Positions 1 to 9,485 are shown, counted from the first letter of the stretch. The stretch is 12,199 bases of DNA from Clostridiaceae bacterium (GCA_012800135.1 JAAZJV010000255.1:1-12199); one strand, 5' to 3'. Translations and numbers: made by a program. The notes: generated by a model not told the origin, from the sequence alone.

Positions 1-22
1 AATGATAGCAATTCAACTTTTT

Positions 23-53
23 TTGACAGATTAGGAAAACTTCTGTATATAAT
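23..53 (+). promoter_or_regulatory. Sigma-A promoter of topA
   Basis: A perfect -35 hexamer TTGACA (23-28) is followed by the overlapping -10 candidates TATATA (46-51, 17-nt spacer) and TATAAT (48-53, 19-nt spacer). Transcription would begin near position 60 and leave a leader of about 40 nt. The match to the housekeeping consensus is strong, so high constitutive expression of topA, and perhaps of queA behind it, is inferred. No operator or riboswitch-like structure is evident in the short leader. Confidence 0.75.
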
Positions 54-102
54 ATTTTGAATTTGGACTCGTTGTTATGTCCTAAGGAGTTAATAGAATT
101 GC

Positions 103-2421
103 ATGTCAAAAACACTGATTATTGTTGAATCGCCTGCCAAGGCAAAAACAATCGCCCGTTATCTCGGGGATGGTTATGAGGTCAAGGCGTCAGTCGGGCA
201 TGTTCGTGATCTTCCGGCATCCACACTGGGCGTGGATGTAGAGCGCGACTTCAATCCGATGTATCTTATCATGCCCGGAAAAGATAAAATCATTAAGGAG
301 CTCAGAAAAGCATCTGAGAAGGCAGATCGTGTTCTGCTCGCAACCGACCCGGATCGTGAAGGGGAAGCGATTGCGTGGCATCTTGCACACATATTAAAAT
401 TAGATCCGAAAAGTCATTGTCGGATTGCTTTCAATGAAATCACGGCTGGAGCGGTACGTCATGCCGTTGAGAATGCCCATCCGATTAATACCGATCTGGT
501 GAATGCCCAGCAGGCACGTCGTATTTTAGATCGCTTAGTCGGTTATGAACTTTCGCCATTACTTTGGCAGAAAATTCGCAAGGGTCTGTCGGCAGGACGT
601 GTTCAGTCTGTTGCGACTCGACTTATCGTGATGCGCGAGCGCGAGATTGAAAGTTTTATACCTGAAGAATATTGGAAACTGCAGGCTTTTTTGAAAAAAG
701 CGGAGAAGGATTCTCCATTCGCAACGTTGTTTCATGGTACGAAGAAAAATGGGCGTGTCTCTCGCATGACCATTGGCTCAAAAGAAGAGCTTGATACGCT
801 TCTGAATAATATTAAAAAGAACGAGTTTATCGTTGATGAAGTAAAGCCCGGAACGCGTAAGAGCCGGCCTTATGCGCCTTTTACAACAAGCACGCTTCAG
901 CAAAATGCGTCAAGGGCACTGGGTTTCACTGCCAAACGGACGATGAATGCCGCGCAAAGGCTTTATGAAGGCATACCACTGGGTGAACTCGGCCAGATTT
1001 CGCTTGTGACTTATATTCGAACAGATTCTGTTCGCGTTTCCACTGGCGCTGTTAATGAAGCTCGCGCATGGATAGAAACTCGATTTGGAACGCCATATCT
1101 TCCGGACAAACCGCCGTATTACCGCAATAAGAACAAGTCACAGGATGCGCATGAAGCAATTCGCCCATCTCACCTTGACATGCCTCCTGAGCGCGTCGCA
1201 TTCTACCTATCGGGTGATCTTCTTAAAATCTATACTTTGATCTGGAACCGATTCATTGCATCGCAAATGACACCAGCGGTGTATGACAAAATATCTTGTG
1301 ATATTCTTGCCGGTGATTATCTTTTCAGGGCGCGTGGTGAAAAAATGATTTTTCCGGGGTGGCTAAAACTATATGGAGCGCAAACTGATTTAGAAGAAAA
1401 AAGAGATAATAACAAAAAGAGCAACTCGTCTAAAGATGACGATGAACCGGATATTGTTGAACTTCCTGAACTTAAAAAAGGCGATCGCTTGCTTTGTGAA
1501 CGTCTAGTGCCTGAACAGAAATTTACACAACCGCCGCCTCGTTATACTGAAGCATCGCTCATCAAGGCGATGGAAGAACTGGGCATTGGGCGTCCATCAA
1601 CATATGCACCGACTATATCTACGCTCTTTGATCGCTTTTATGTGGAACGAGAGGAGCGACAGATTAAGCCAACTGAACTCGGAAAGACTGTGACTGAAAT
1701 GCTGGAAGAGCATTTTGCGAACATTGTTGATACGGATTTTACGGCAGAGATGGAAAATGCACTCGACAATGTCGAAGATGGCAGTCGAAACTGGGTAGAA
1801 CTTTTAGACAGTTTTTACGGTCCATTCCACGAAGATGTTATTAAAGCCAAAGAAACTGCGGAAAAAGTTGTGATTGAGGATGAGCCGATAGATCGAAAGT
1901 GTCCTCAATGCAAAGAAGGTGACTTAGTTATCCGTATTGGCCGATATGGGAAATTTATTGCCTGTAATCGTTATCCTGAATGTAATTATACGGAGGCCAT
2001 TTCTGATCCGACGTCTGCGCATTGTCCAAAATGCGGATCACCAGTTCGTGTTCGAAAAATAAGACGCGGCAATCGTCTTTATTATTGCGACAAAACGAAC
2101 GACGAAAACTGTGATTTTACAAGCTTTGATCTTCCTATCGATGGTAAAAAATGCGAGACGTGTGGCAGTTATTGCGTTTTGAGGCGCTTTCGCGGGAGAA
2201 CCTACGAAGCTTGCTCAAACAAGAATTGTCCAACGCGTAAACGTTCGAATGTATCTAAGGCGGGTGCCAAGGCTAAGTCAAGTAGTAAGTATAAAACCAA
2301 AAAAGCTTCAACTGCATCTGATGTGAGCACTGAGTCCGAATTAAAGAAAACTTCCTCTACATCTAAGGCGGGTGCAGAATCTAAGTCCGAGCAAGCTTCA
2401 CCTGATCAGGTGAAAGAATGA
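103..2421 (+). CDS. topA: DNA topoisomerase I (type IA)
   Basis: Type IA topoisomerase that relaxes negative supercoils by cutting one strand through a 5'-phosphotyrosine link. The 772-residue product opens with the TOPRIM domain (VESPAKA with Glu9; TDPDREGEA with Asp82 and Asp84). The catalytic tyrosine is Tyr304 in the motif TYIRTDS. Three C-terminal four-cysteine zinc-binding modules follow: C600/603/621/627, C641/644/662/670 and C684/687/704/709. The last 60 or so residues are a Lys/Ser/Thr/Ala-rich, probably disordered tail, plausibly DNA-binding. A Lys/Asp-rich stretch at about 430-450 looks like a linker loop. The ATG start matches the family N-terminus (MSKxLxIVESPAKAKTI); the ribosome site AAGGAG (84-89) lies 13 nt upstream, longer than usual. 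It has its own promoter at 23-53, and queA follows closely on the same strand. Family identity is certain. Confidence 0.98.
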   Translation: MSKTLIIVESPAKAKTIARYLGDGYEVKASVGHVRDLPASTLGVDVERDFNPMYLIMPGKDKIIKELRKASEKADRVLLATDPDREGEAIAWHLAHILKLDPKSHCRIAFNEITAGAVRHAVENAHPINTDLVNAQQARRILDRLVGYELSPLLWQKIRKGLSAGRVQSVATRLIVMREREIESFIPEEYWKLQAFLKKAEKDSPFATLFHGTKKNGRVSRMTIGSKEELDTLLNNIKKNEFIVDEVKPGTRKSRPYAPFTTSTLQQNASRALGFTAKRTMNAAQRLYEGIPLGELGQISLVTYIRTDSVRVSTGAVNEARAWIETRFGTPYLPDKPPYYRNKNKSQDAHEAIRPSHLDMPPERVAFYLSGDLLKIYTLIWNRFIASQMTPAVYDKISCDILAGDYLFRARGEKMIFPGWLKLYGAQTDLEEKRDNNKKSNSSKDDDEPDIVELPELKKGDRLLCERLVPEQKFTQPPPRYTEASLIKAMEELGIGRPSTYAPTISTLFDRFYVEREERQIKPTELGKTVTEMLEEHFANIVDTDFTAEMENALDNVEDGSRNWVELLDSFYGPFHEDVIKAKETAEKVVIEDEPIDRKCPQCKEGDLVIRIGRYGKFIACNRYPECNYTEAISDPTSAHCPKCGSPVRVRKIRRGNRLYYCDKTNDENCDFTSFDLPIDGKKCETCGSYCVLRRFRGRTYEACSNKNCPTRKRSNVSKAGAKAKSSSKYKTKKASTASDVSTESELKKTSSTSKAGAESKSEQASPDQVKE
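2253..2375 (+). repeat. Internal duplication in the topA tail
   Basis: The 15-mer ATCTAAGGCGGGTGC occurs exactly at 2253-2267 and again at 2361-2375, and each copy is followed shortly by CTAAGTC. The encoded tail therefore repeats SKAGAKAKS and SKAGAESKS. This suggests that the Lys/Ser-rich C-terminal extension grew by local duplication. It lies within the topA coding frame and leaves the frame intact. Confidence 0.6.
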
Positions 2422-2470
2422 ATGAAACACTATGCAGCATCCTGAACCCATAATCGTCGAAGATGCAGAT

Positions 2471-3559
2471 ATGCAAACTTCCTCTTACCGGTATGATTTG
2501 CCTGAAGCTTTGATCGCTTCCCAGCCGGAGAAAATCAGAGACGCATCGCGTCTTCTTGTGATGCACGGCGACGGCGCGCTGGAACACCGTGTTTTTTTAG
2601 ATCTTCCGAAATATTTAGAGCCGGGCGATTGTCTTGTGATCAACGATACACGTGTCATTCCCGCTCGTCTCTACGGTCATCGAGCCCAAACGGGAGGACG
2701 CGTAGAGATTCTTTTATTGCGTCAACTTGAGAGCGACGAAACTTGGCAGGTGCTTGTTAAGCCGGGAAAGAATGCTCGTCTTGGCGAACATGTCGTTATT
2801 TCAGACAATGAGCTCGAAGCGCGGGTCATTGATGTCAATACTGATGGCACACGCATCGTCAAATTTGAATACGATGGCGATTTTATGGCATTGATCGAAC
2901 GATTAGGTGAAATGCCGCTTCCGCCTTACATTCACGAAAAGCTCAAGGACTCAGAGCGATATCAAACGGTTTATTCCCGTATTCCGGGGTCAGCGGCCGC
3001 TCCGACTGCCGGGCTTCATTTCACGGAGCCGTTGTTGCAGAAAATAAGTGATATGGGGATCAATATCGCACGTTTAACACTTCATGTGGGACTTGGTACC
3101 TTTCTTCCCGTAAAAGAAGAGCGCGTAGCGGATCATAACATGCATAGCGAGTTTTTTTTCTTCGACGATGTGGCAGCCCAAGCAGTCAACATGGCAAAAC
3201 AATCCGGACATCGCGTTGTGGCCGTCGGAACCACGAGTTGCAGAGTACTCGAAAGTGTTGCTTTGGAACAGCATTTTGGCGATTACGCGTCTCCGCTTCA
3301 ACCTGCCTCGGGAAATACCCAGCTTTACATTTATCCAGGATTTCGATTTCGCGTGGTGGATGCTATGATCACAAATTTTCATTTGCCCGAATCAACTCTC
3401 CTCATGCTAGTGTCTGCGTTGATGGGACGTGAGAAAATACTTGCGGCATATGAGGAAGCGATCAAGCGCCAATATCGTTTTTATAGTCTAGGAGATGCGA
3501 TGCTGTTACTTCCTCATTTGACGGAGTCAGACCGTCATTCAGGAAAGTGCATAACGTAA
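2471..3559 (+). CDS. queA: S-adenosylmethionine:tRNA ribosyltransferase-isomerase
   Basis: Transfers and isomerises the ribosyl group of S-adenosylmethionine onto preQ1 at tRNA position 34, giving epoxyqueuosine, the step after Tgt. Family blocks are present in order: LPEALIASQP, NDTRVIPARLYG, VLVKPGKNARLGE, LGEMPLPPYI, GSAAAPTAGLHFTEP, LHVGLGTFLPVK, VGTTSCRVLES, PGFRFRVVDAMITNFHLP and YRFYSLGDAML. The frame is also open from an ATG at 2432 (13 more residues). ATG 2471 is preferred because family members start about eight residues before LPE, but neither ATG has a clear ribosome site. The product is 362 residues from ATG 2471. Family proteins normally end at or just after the GDAM motif; here about 16 extra residues (LPHLTESDRHSGKCIT) follow, mostly encoded by the first unit of the downstream repeat array, which also supplies the stop codon. 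The gene lies 49 nt after topA (10 nt from the upstream ATG), probably in one transcript. Confidence 0.96.
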   Translation: MQTSSYRYDLPEALIASQPEKIRDASRLLVMHGDGALEHRVFLDLPKYLEPGDCLVINDTRVIPARLYGHRAQTGGRVEILLLRQLESDETWQVLVKPGKNARLGEHVVISDNELEARVIDVNTDGTRIVKFEYDGDFMALIERLGEMPLPPYIHEKLKDSERYQTVYSRIPGSAAAPTAGLHFTEPLLQKISDMGINIARLTLHVGLGTFLPVKEERVADHNMHSEFFFFDDVAAQAVNMAKQSGHRVVAVGTTSCRVLESVALEQHFGDYASPLQPASGNTQLYIYPGFRFRVVDAMITNFHLPESTLLMLVSALMGREKILAAYEEAIKRQYRFYSLGDAMLLLPHLTESDRHSGKCIT

Positions 3560-3819
3560 ACCTGTTGTGTATCCGATTGATGGAATCAGACCGTCATTCA
3601 GGAAAGTGCATAACGTAAACCTGTTGCGTATCCGATTGACGGAATCAGACCGTCATTCAGGAAAATGCATAAAATGAAGCCTGTTATTTCCCCGAATGGC
3701 GGAAACAGTGTGTCTCCTTAACTCAACGGATCAGCAAAGAGCGTTATTTCCCCGAATGGTGGAAACAGTGAGAGTGCCCACTGATGGAGTCAGCGAGAGT
3801 GCCCACATACGGAATCAGC
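3518..3819 (+). repeat. Degenerate 59-60 bp tandem repeat array
   Basis: Units lie at 3518-3576, 3577-3635 (both 59 bp, about three mismatches), 3636-3695 (60 bp; first half like unit 2, second half diverged) and 3696-3755 (60 bp, much diverged). Two copies of a 25-26 bp unit ending GAGAGTGCCCAC follow at 3756-3781 and 3782-3806, then a partial copy to about 3819. A GGA-rich core (GACGGAATCAG, GATGGAATCAG, GGCGGAAACAG and similar) recurs about eight times. Units 1-3 carry a hairpin, TGAYGG / CCGTCA with a 7-nt loop; in unit 2 a C-to-T change becomes a U-G pair in the + strand RNA. The array overlaps the last codons of queA and fills most of the 366-nt gap to tgt. No gene is seen in 3560-3925, and 3820-3925 shows no convincing promoter. 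I do not recognise the family. Confidence 0.85.
3687..3765 (+). repeat. Paired hairpin-forming repeat
   Basis: A near-identical stretch of about 27 bp occurs twice, 60 bp apart, around 3684-3710 and 3744-3770. It contains TTTCC...GGAAA inverted arms around a 9-nt loop (3687-3705 and 3747-3765), and the copies differ by one C/T change in the loop. The second copy runs into CAGTG...CACTG arms (3766-3783). The arms are short, there is no T-run, and an intrinsic terminator is not supported. It appears to be a sub-repeat marking units 3 and 4 of the array. Confidence 0.55.
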
Positions 3820-3895
3820 ATGTATGTTACAAGTGGAACCACAAGATTTTCGCCAATGAGAGATAAAATGAGATATAACCTGATGATTGAGATGA

Positions 3896-5089
<1,194 letters not shown>

Positions 5090-5116
5090 TTAGATGAATC
5101 ATGTCATACTTTTAGG

Positions 5117-5147
5117 AAAACACAGGATGTTCATTATTGTGTTTTTT
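5117..5147 (+). terminator. Possible intrinsic terminator after tgt
   Basis: AAAACACA (5117-5124) and TGTGTTTT (5138-5145) form an 8-bp, AT-rich stem around a 13-nt loop, and the T-run continues to 5147. It starts 28 nt after the tgt stop codon. The stem is weak in GC. The flanking A and T runs mean it could also act on the opposite strand, but no gene converges here. Confidence 0.5.
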
Positions 5148-5237
5148 GCTAACCGGTAAAAGGCTGCTCAGATACAAAAAGTGATCCTTTGGTAAACGAA
5201 AAGACACGGCTTTGATACTAGAATAACGATCTTGTGC

Positions 5238-5280
5238 CACATGATGACATTATTAATAAAATTAAACGGTCATGTGTTTT
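5238..5280 (+). repeat. Inverted repeat with T-run
   Basis: CACATGA (5238-5244) and TCATGTG (5270-5276) are perfect 7-bp arms around a 25-nt, very AT-rich loop, followed by TTTT. It could be a second, inefficient terminator for tgt or a regulator-binding palindrome upstream of the yajC promoter. The long loop argues against an efficient terminator. Together with the structures at 5117-5147 and 5300-5386 it accounts for what can be seen in the non-coding stretch 5090-5407; no gene is visible there. Confidence 0.3.
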
Positions 5281-5299
5281 GACGCTAGAATGCGCATAA

Positions 5300-5328
5300 T
5301 CGTCAAACCGCTGTTTTTATGGTACACT
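5300..5328 (+). promoter_or_regulatory. Candidate promoter of yajC
   Basis: TCGTCA (5300-5305, 4 of 6 matches to TTGACA) is separated by 17 nt from TACACT (5323-5328, 4 of 6 matches to TATAAT). A start near 5335 would give a leader of about 73 nt before yajC, containing the hairpin at 5355-5386. The call rests on hexamers and spacing only. Confidence 0.4.
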
Positions 5329-5354
5329 CAACTGTGTTGCCCTAGAGACGTTGC

Positions 5355-5386
5355 CCGTGCGGTGTCTTTGATGGCACGGAGTTTTT
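5355..5386 (+). promoter_or_regulatory. Terminator-like hairpin in the yajC leader
   Basis: CCGTGC (5355-5360) and GCACGG (5374-5379) form a 6-bp GC-rich stem with a 13-nt loop, followed by AG and TTTTT (5382-5386). It lies between the candidate promoter and the yajC ribosome site (AAGGAG, 5394-5399). The shape is that of an intrinsic terminator placed before its gene, which suggests attenuation or regulated read-through. A competing anti-terminator stem was not found by eye. An eight-codon frame, ATG 5371 to TGA 5394 (MARSFYL), runs through the hairpin, but without a good ribosome site it is only a curiosity. Confidence 0.45.
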
Positions 5387-5407
5387 ACCTTTGAAGGAGA
5401 AATCATT

Positions 5408-5854
5408 ATGATGTTTAGTACTTTTTTGATGGCGGCAAAACAAGCAACAGAAGAGACCGCACAAAAAGGCGGTATTTTACAGTCGCTAGGGATGTTCTTG
5501 CCCTTTATTCTTATTATTGTAGTGATGTACTTTTTTACCATTCGTCCGCAGAAGAAGAGAGAAAGAGAACTCAAAGCCAAACTGGATCGCATGAAACCCG
5601 GTGATAAAGTGATGTCGATCGGCGGTATTGTCGGACGCGTTGCCAATATTTCCGGCGATGAAGTAACGATTTATTCGGGTGTTGCGAGCACGATGTTAAC
5701 ATTTAAGAAAAGTGCCATCAGCACGGTAATTTCTGATGATGAAGGTGCTGACTCGGATAAAGATTCCAAGAAGAGCAAGAAAGAATCCAAAAAAGAATTA
5801 AAGGAAGCAGACGCGAAGGATAGCGAGTCATCCTCAGAAAAGGACGCAGATTAA
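5408..5854 (+). CDS. yajC: Sec translocase accessory subunit YajC
   Basis: Small single-span membrane protein that associates with SecD-SecF and the SecYEG channel. The 148-residue product has a hydrophobic helix at about 28-45, followed at once by the family signature FFTIRPQKKRERE, then the conserved cytoplasmic segment with MKPGDKVMSIGGIVGRV (62-78) and GDEVTIY. Residues after about 109 form a Lys/Asp/Glu/Ser-rich charged tail of nearly 40 residues, which makes the protein longer than the usual 85-115. The start is fixed by AAGGAG (5394-5399), 8 nt upstream; a second ATG follows immediately at 5411. secD and secF, frequent downstream partners, are not in the window; the next gene is dnaG. 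The leader carries a possible attenuator. Confidence 0.93.
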   Translation: MMFSTFLMAAKQATEETAQKGGILQSLGMFLPFILIIVVMYFFTIRPQKKRERELKAKLDRMKPGDKVMSIGGIVGRVANISGDEVTIYSGVASTMLTFKKSAISTVISDDEGADSDKDSKKSKKESKKELKEADAKDSESSSEKDAD

Positions 5855-6030
5855 GCAGATAAAGACGCATAAACTGTGTTTTTAATCGACATTTTTTCAC
5901 ATCAAAGGAAAAGGTGTCTGTTAGAAATTACAGGCGATGCGCTTCATCTGTACCATAGTTTATTCGTGAGGCTTCCTGAGTCGGCTGATCGTTGCTATTC
6001 AACGCTTGCCTAAGATGCGGAGCAGACGAT

Positions 6031-8007
6031 TTGGGGTTGATTTCTCAACATTCGATTGATGACGTCATTCGTGCAAACGACATCGTTGATGTCGTTTCGC
6101 GTTATGTGCGCCTTGAGAAAAAAAGTGGGATTAATCTCTTCGGTCTTTGTCCTTTTCATGATGAGAAAACGCCGTCATTTAGTGTAGTTCCCAGCAAACA
6201 GATCTTTTACTGTTTCGGATGTCACAAAGGCGGCAACGTCATTAAATTTATTCAAGAGATCGAGCATGTTTCCTATCCTGAAGCTATACGAATGCTGGCC
6301 GATCAAGCCGGGGTTGTGCTCGACGAAGAGGAAAGCGACGGTCAGTGGAAGATAAAAAGGGAGCGCCGGCAACAGGCCTTGGCGGCGCTGTTGGAGGCCG
6401 GTCGTTACTACTACAGTTCACTCGAATCACAAGAGGGACAGCCTGCACGAGATTACCTCGCACGTCGCGGAATTGATCGCACGATCTATCGCACTTTCGG
6501 TCTAGGTTTTGCTCTGGATCGATGGGATGATCTTTTTCAATACTTGAAGTCAAAAGGGTTTGATGAATCGGCGATGATTGATGCCGGATTGATTCGCCGG
6601 TCAAGTAAAAATACGTGGATCGATTTTTTTAGAGGTCGTGTAATGTTTCCTGTCATAGATGCTCAAGGACGCATTCTCGCTTTTGGAGGACGTCACATCG
6701 GCGATGACGGTCCAAAATACATCAACTCTCCGGAAACTCTCGTTTACCAAAAAGGCAAACATCTTTTCGGATGGCCTCAGGCACAGCGTGCAAGATCTGA
6801 AGAAATCATTGTCGTTGAAGGCTACATGGACGTGATCGCACTTGCCCGGGCAGGTGTCAAGAATGCTGTAGCCCCGCTCGGAACTGCGTTGACTCCATAT
6901 CAGGCGCAGCTTCTCGGAAGATCGGCTCGCCGCGTTCTGCTCCTTTTCGACTCGGATCGCGCCGGTACGGAAGCGGCGCTGCGCGCGCATGAAATATTGC
7001 GACAGGCAAATGTGTCTGTCCGTTTTATTCTATTAGACGGGGCAAAGGATCCTGATGACTATCTCAACCGTTTTGGCAAGGGTCGATTGGTTGCTGCGTT
7101 GGCAGAATCGCTTGACGTGACAGGTTATCGGCTTGCATTATTAGAGCAGGAACAAAAAGAAATTCCCCTCCTTCCGGAGAATGAGACGCGCAATCGAGCG
7201 CTGTCTGTTCTTGCAGAAGAGCCGGATGGCGTGACACGTGAAATTTATGCGAGACGTCTTGGTGAACGCTGGCGACTTTCGTCAAAAACGATTCTGGAAG
7301 AGGTCGAACGTCGTCGAACACAACGACGCGATGATAAAATGAGTACATCGGCTGAAGGTTATCGTAACGTACATCTTCCTGATGACGTAATGCGCCTGCG
7401 GAAAAGACAAAGACAGGCACAAAAAAGTGAAGAGAATCATGCGATAATTCTTCTGGCGCTTCTGGTGAATACGCCTTCACTGATCAATGAGCAACCGCGT
7501 ATTGAGGAGACGATGCTCGAAGGTTTTTCCTTGTCAGCCTCTGTTAGAGACAAGTTGCTGTCAGAAAGTGCCCGTATGCCACTTCAATCTGCGGATTTTT
7601 CGCCCGGGATTTTGAAGAGTTTAGCTTCTTCCGTCATCGACAGTGCGAGCGAGGGGACATTGACGACAGCAACCTTTCTATCGCGTTTCGATCAACTTGA
7701 TGACGTGGAGACGGAAGAGGATAATATCGCAGAGGATATTGAATTGCTGCGGCGTATGTTCCTGCGGACAATCCAGACCTTTGATAAAATGCGGATGAAT
7801 ACTGAGAGTAAAAGGCGCCTTTATAAGCGTGAATTGATGACAATGCGGGCGGAGCGTTGGGAAAACAACGCATCGATTCTGAATGACAGAGGTTCTGAAA
7901 TGGAAATTTCCGGCCAGAAGGAAAACGCCAATCGCGCGTATTCTAAAGCGGCCGAGCTGATGATGGCTGCGCAAATCATGCGCACAATCTTGCAAGGAGA
8001 ACAATGA
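6031..8007 (+). CDS. dnaG: DNA primase
   Basis: Synthesises RNA primers at the replication fork together with the DnaB-type helicase. Numbered from TTG 6031, the N-terminal zinc domain has a CHC2 pattern (Cys40, His43, Cys61, Cys64: CPFH...CFGC). The polymerase core follows, with the basic segment [10 protein letters not shown] and the motif [18 protein letters not shown]. The TOPRIM metal site is Glu263 in VVEGYMD and Asp307/Asp309 in LLFDSDRAG. The remaining C-terminal part is poorly conserved and would hold the helicase-binding domain. The frame is open from TTG 5992, but TTG 6031 is preferred: GGAG (6019-6022) lies 8 nt upstream, and the protein then begins [21 protein letters not shown], as primases do. 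No in-frame ATG fits. The 658-residue size is slightly above the usual 600. The stop overlaps the rpoD start by 4 nt (ATGA). The 5855-6030 gap has no clear promoter. Confidence 0.97.
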   Translation: MGLISQHSIDDVIRANDIVDVVSRYVRLEKKSGINLFGLCPFHDEKTPSFSVVPSKQIFYCFGCHKGGNVIKFIQEIEHVSYPEAIRMLADQAGVVLDEEESDGQWKIKRERRQQALAALLEAGRYYYSSLESQEGQPARDYLARRGIDRTIYRTFGLGFALDRWDDLFQYLKSKGFDESAMIDAGLIRRSSKNTWIDFFRGRVMFPVIDAQGRILAFGGRHIGDDGPKYINSPETLVYQKGKHLFGWPQAQRARSEEIIVVEGYMDVIALARAGVKNAVAPLGTALTPYQAQLLGRSARRVLLLFDSDRAGTEAALRAHEILRQANVSVRFILLDGAKDPDDYLNRFGKGRLVAALAESLDVTGYRLALLEQEQKEIPLLPENETRNRALSVLAEEPDGVTREIYARRLGERWRLSSKTILEEVERRRTQRRDDKMSTSAEGYRNVHLPDDVMRLRKRQRQAQKSEENHAIILLALLVNTPSLINEQPRIEETMLEGFSLSASVRDKLLSESARMPLQSADFSPGILKSLASSVIDSASEGTLTTATFLSRFDQLDDVETEEDNIAEDIELLRRMFLRTIQTFDKMRMNTESKRRLYKRELMTMRAERWENNASILNDRGSEMEISGQKENANRAYSKAAELMMAAQIMRTILQGEQ

Positions 8008-9485
8008 CTGCGATGAGTAAAAATGAAACAACAAATGTATTAACGTGGCAAGAGGCTTCTGCTAAATCTGCCTACAGTGCGTTGATCGTTGAACCAACGG
8101 ATCCAGAGGAAGTACCCGCGTTGTCCTTGCCTGCGTGGATTTCTACCACCCATTACCGCCCTGTCAGGACACCGGCACTTGACGTTGAGTCTGAAGACGA
8201 GATTTTATCTGTTTCCAAGGTTTCGATGCTTGCCGAAGATGATTTTCGCACTGTCCGTATTTCAGAGGATGATGACGCTGATAACGAAGATCGCGATTTT
8301 GACCCCGATGATGAAGACGATATTGATGACGATGAGCTTTTCATCGAAGACGATGGAGATGACCTCGACCCTTCTGAAAAGGATGAAGAAACTCTGCGAG
8401 AGCGCTTAGGCGACACGGATATTGATCTTAACATCATTTATCCGTTGATTTGTTATGGCAAAGACAAGGACGGCGAGCTAAAACAGCAGGAAGTGCTTGA
8501 TTACCTCGACAAAATCCAATGGGATGAAGATCGGCTGGATGATGTGATCATTCTCTTGGAGCGCATTGGCATTGAAGTCATCGACGATGAAGAGATCGTT
8601 ATGGAGATGCGCGAACGCGACCGGAGTAAAAAGGCGGAAGCGTATAACGATGCGATGCTTGTTGATGATCCTGTGCGCATGTATTTGAAAGAAATCGGTA
8701 AGGTTGAACTTCTCACTGCAGAAGAGGAGAAGATTCTAGCTGCGCGTATGGAAGCTGGAGATTGGGAAGCCAAACAGCACATGATTGAGGCTAACTTGCG
8801 CCTTGTTGTGAGCATTGCAAAGCGTTATACAGGCCGCGGCATGCATTTCTTAGATTTGATTCAGGAAGGCAATCTTGGGCTCATCAAGGCTGTTGATAAA
8901 TTTGACTACACAAAGGGATTCAAATTCAGCACATACGCCACATGGTGGATTCGACAAGCGATCACGCGCGCCATAGCCGATCAGGCGCGTACGATACGTA
9001 TTCCGGTACACATGGTGGAAACGATCAACAAGCTCATCCGTATACAGCGCCAGCTCGTTCAGGAGCTTGGGCGTGAGCCTGAAGTCGAGGAAATTGCGGC
9101 CGAAATGGATATCACGCCTGAAAAAGTGCGTGAGATCATGAAGATTTCACAGGAGCCTGTGTCGCTTGAAAAGCCAATTGGTGAGGAGGAAGACAGCCAT
9201 CTAGGCGATTTTATTCCGGATGAGGATGCGCCGTCGCCTGCTGATCAGGCGGCATCAACACTTCTCAAAGAAGAGTTGACAAAAGTCCTTTCCAGCCTGA
9301 CACCGCGAGAAGAGAAAGTCCTAAGACTGCGTTTTGGTCTTGATGATGGAAGATCGCGCACACTGGAAGAAGTCGGACTGGAGTTTGATGTTACTCGCGA
9401 ACGCATTCGCCAGATTGAGGCAAAGGCACTTCGAAAAATGCGCGGTCCCGGTATGAGCGATAAACTGCGCGAATATCTTGACTAA
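8004..9485 (+). CDS. rpoD: Primary RNA polymerase sigma factor (SigA/RpoD)
   Basis: Housekeeping sigma factor that directs RNA polymerase to -10/-35 promoters. In the 493-residue product, a region 1.1-like segment lies at about 140-200 and region 1.2 at [22 protein letters not shown] (221-242). Region 2 runs from [11 protein letters not shown], with [20 protein letters not shown] and the -10-binding [15 protein letters not shown] (307-320). Region 3 follows, and region 4.2 is [13 protein letters not shown]...[28 protein letters not shown]. About 130 residues precede region 1.1, including an extreme Asp/Glu-rich block at about 78-130; Bacillus SigA, near 370 residues, has no such extension. 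The start overlaps the dnaG stop (ATGA), with AAGGAG at 7994-7999, so translational coupling is likely. A second ATG at 8013 is possible, but its spacing to the ribosome site is long. No terminator is visible before trmK. Confidence 0.98.
   Translation: MTAMSKNETTNVLTWQEASAKSAYSALIVEPTDPEEVPALSLPAWISTTHYRPVRTPALDVESEDEILSVSKVSMLAEDDFRTVRISEDDDADNEDRDFDPDDEDDIDDDELFIEDDGDDLDPSEKDEETLRERLGDTDIDLNIIYPLICYGKDKDGELKQQEVLDYLDKIQWDEDRLDDVIILLERIGIEVIDDEEIVMEMRERDRSKKAEAYNDAMLVDDPVRMYLKEIGKVELLTAEEEKILAARMEAGDWEAKQHMIEANLRLVVSIAKRYTGRGMHFLDLIQEGNLGLIKAVDKFDYTKGFKFSTYATWWIRQAITRAIADQARTIRIPVHMVETINKLIRIQRQLVQELGREPEVEEIAAEMDITPEKVREIMKISQEPVSLEKPIGEEEDSHLGDFIPDEDAPSPADQAASTLLKEELTKVLSSLTPREEKVLRLRFGLDDGRSRTLEEVGLEFDVTRERIRQIEAKALRKMRGPGMSDKLREYLD

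Noticed and set aside
3518..3819. CRISPR array
   Set aside because: The whole 59-60 bp unit is repeated in units 1 and 2, with no unique spacers between short constant repeats, and no cas genes are nearby.
5928..5956. Promoter before dnaG (TTACAG, 17 nt, TACCAT)
   Set aside because: The -35 candidate matches only about two consensus positions, so it is not supported.
5992..6030. Upstream TTG start for dnaG
   Set aside because: It would add 13 residues unlike primase N-termini and has no good ribosome site; TTG 6031 has GGAG at 8-nt spacing.
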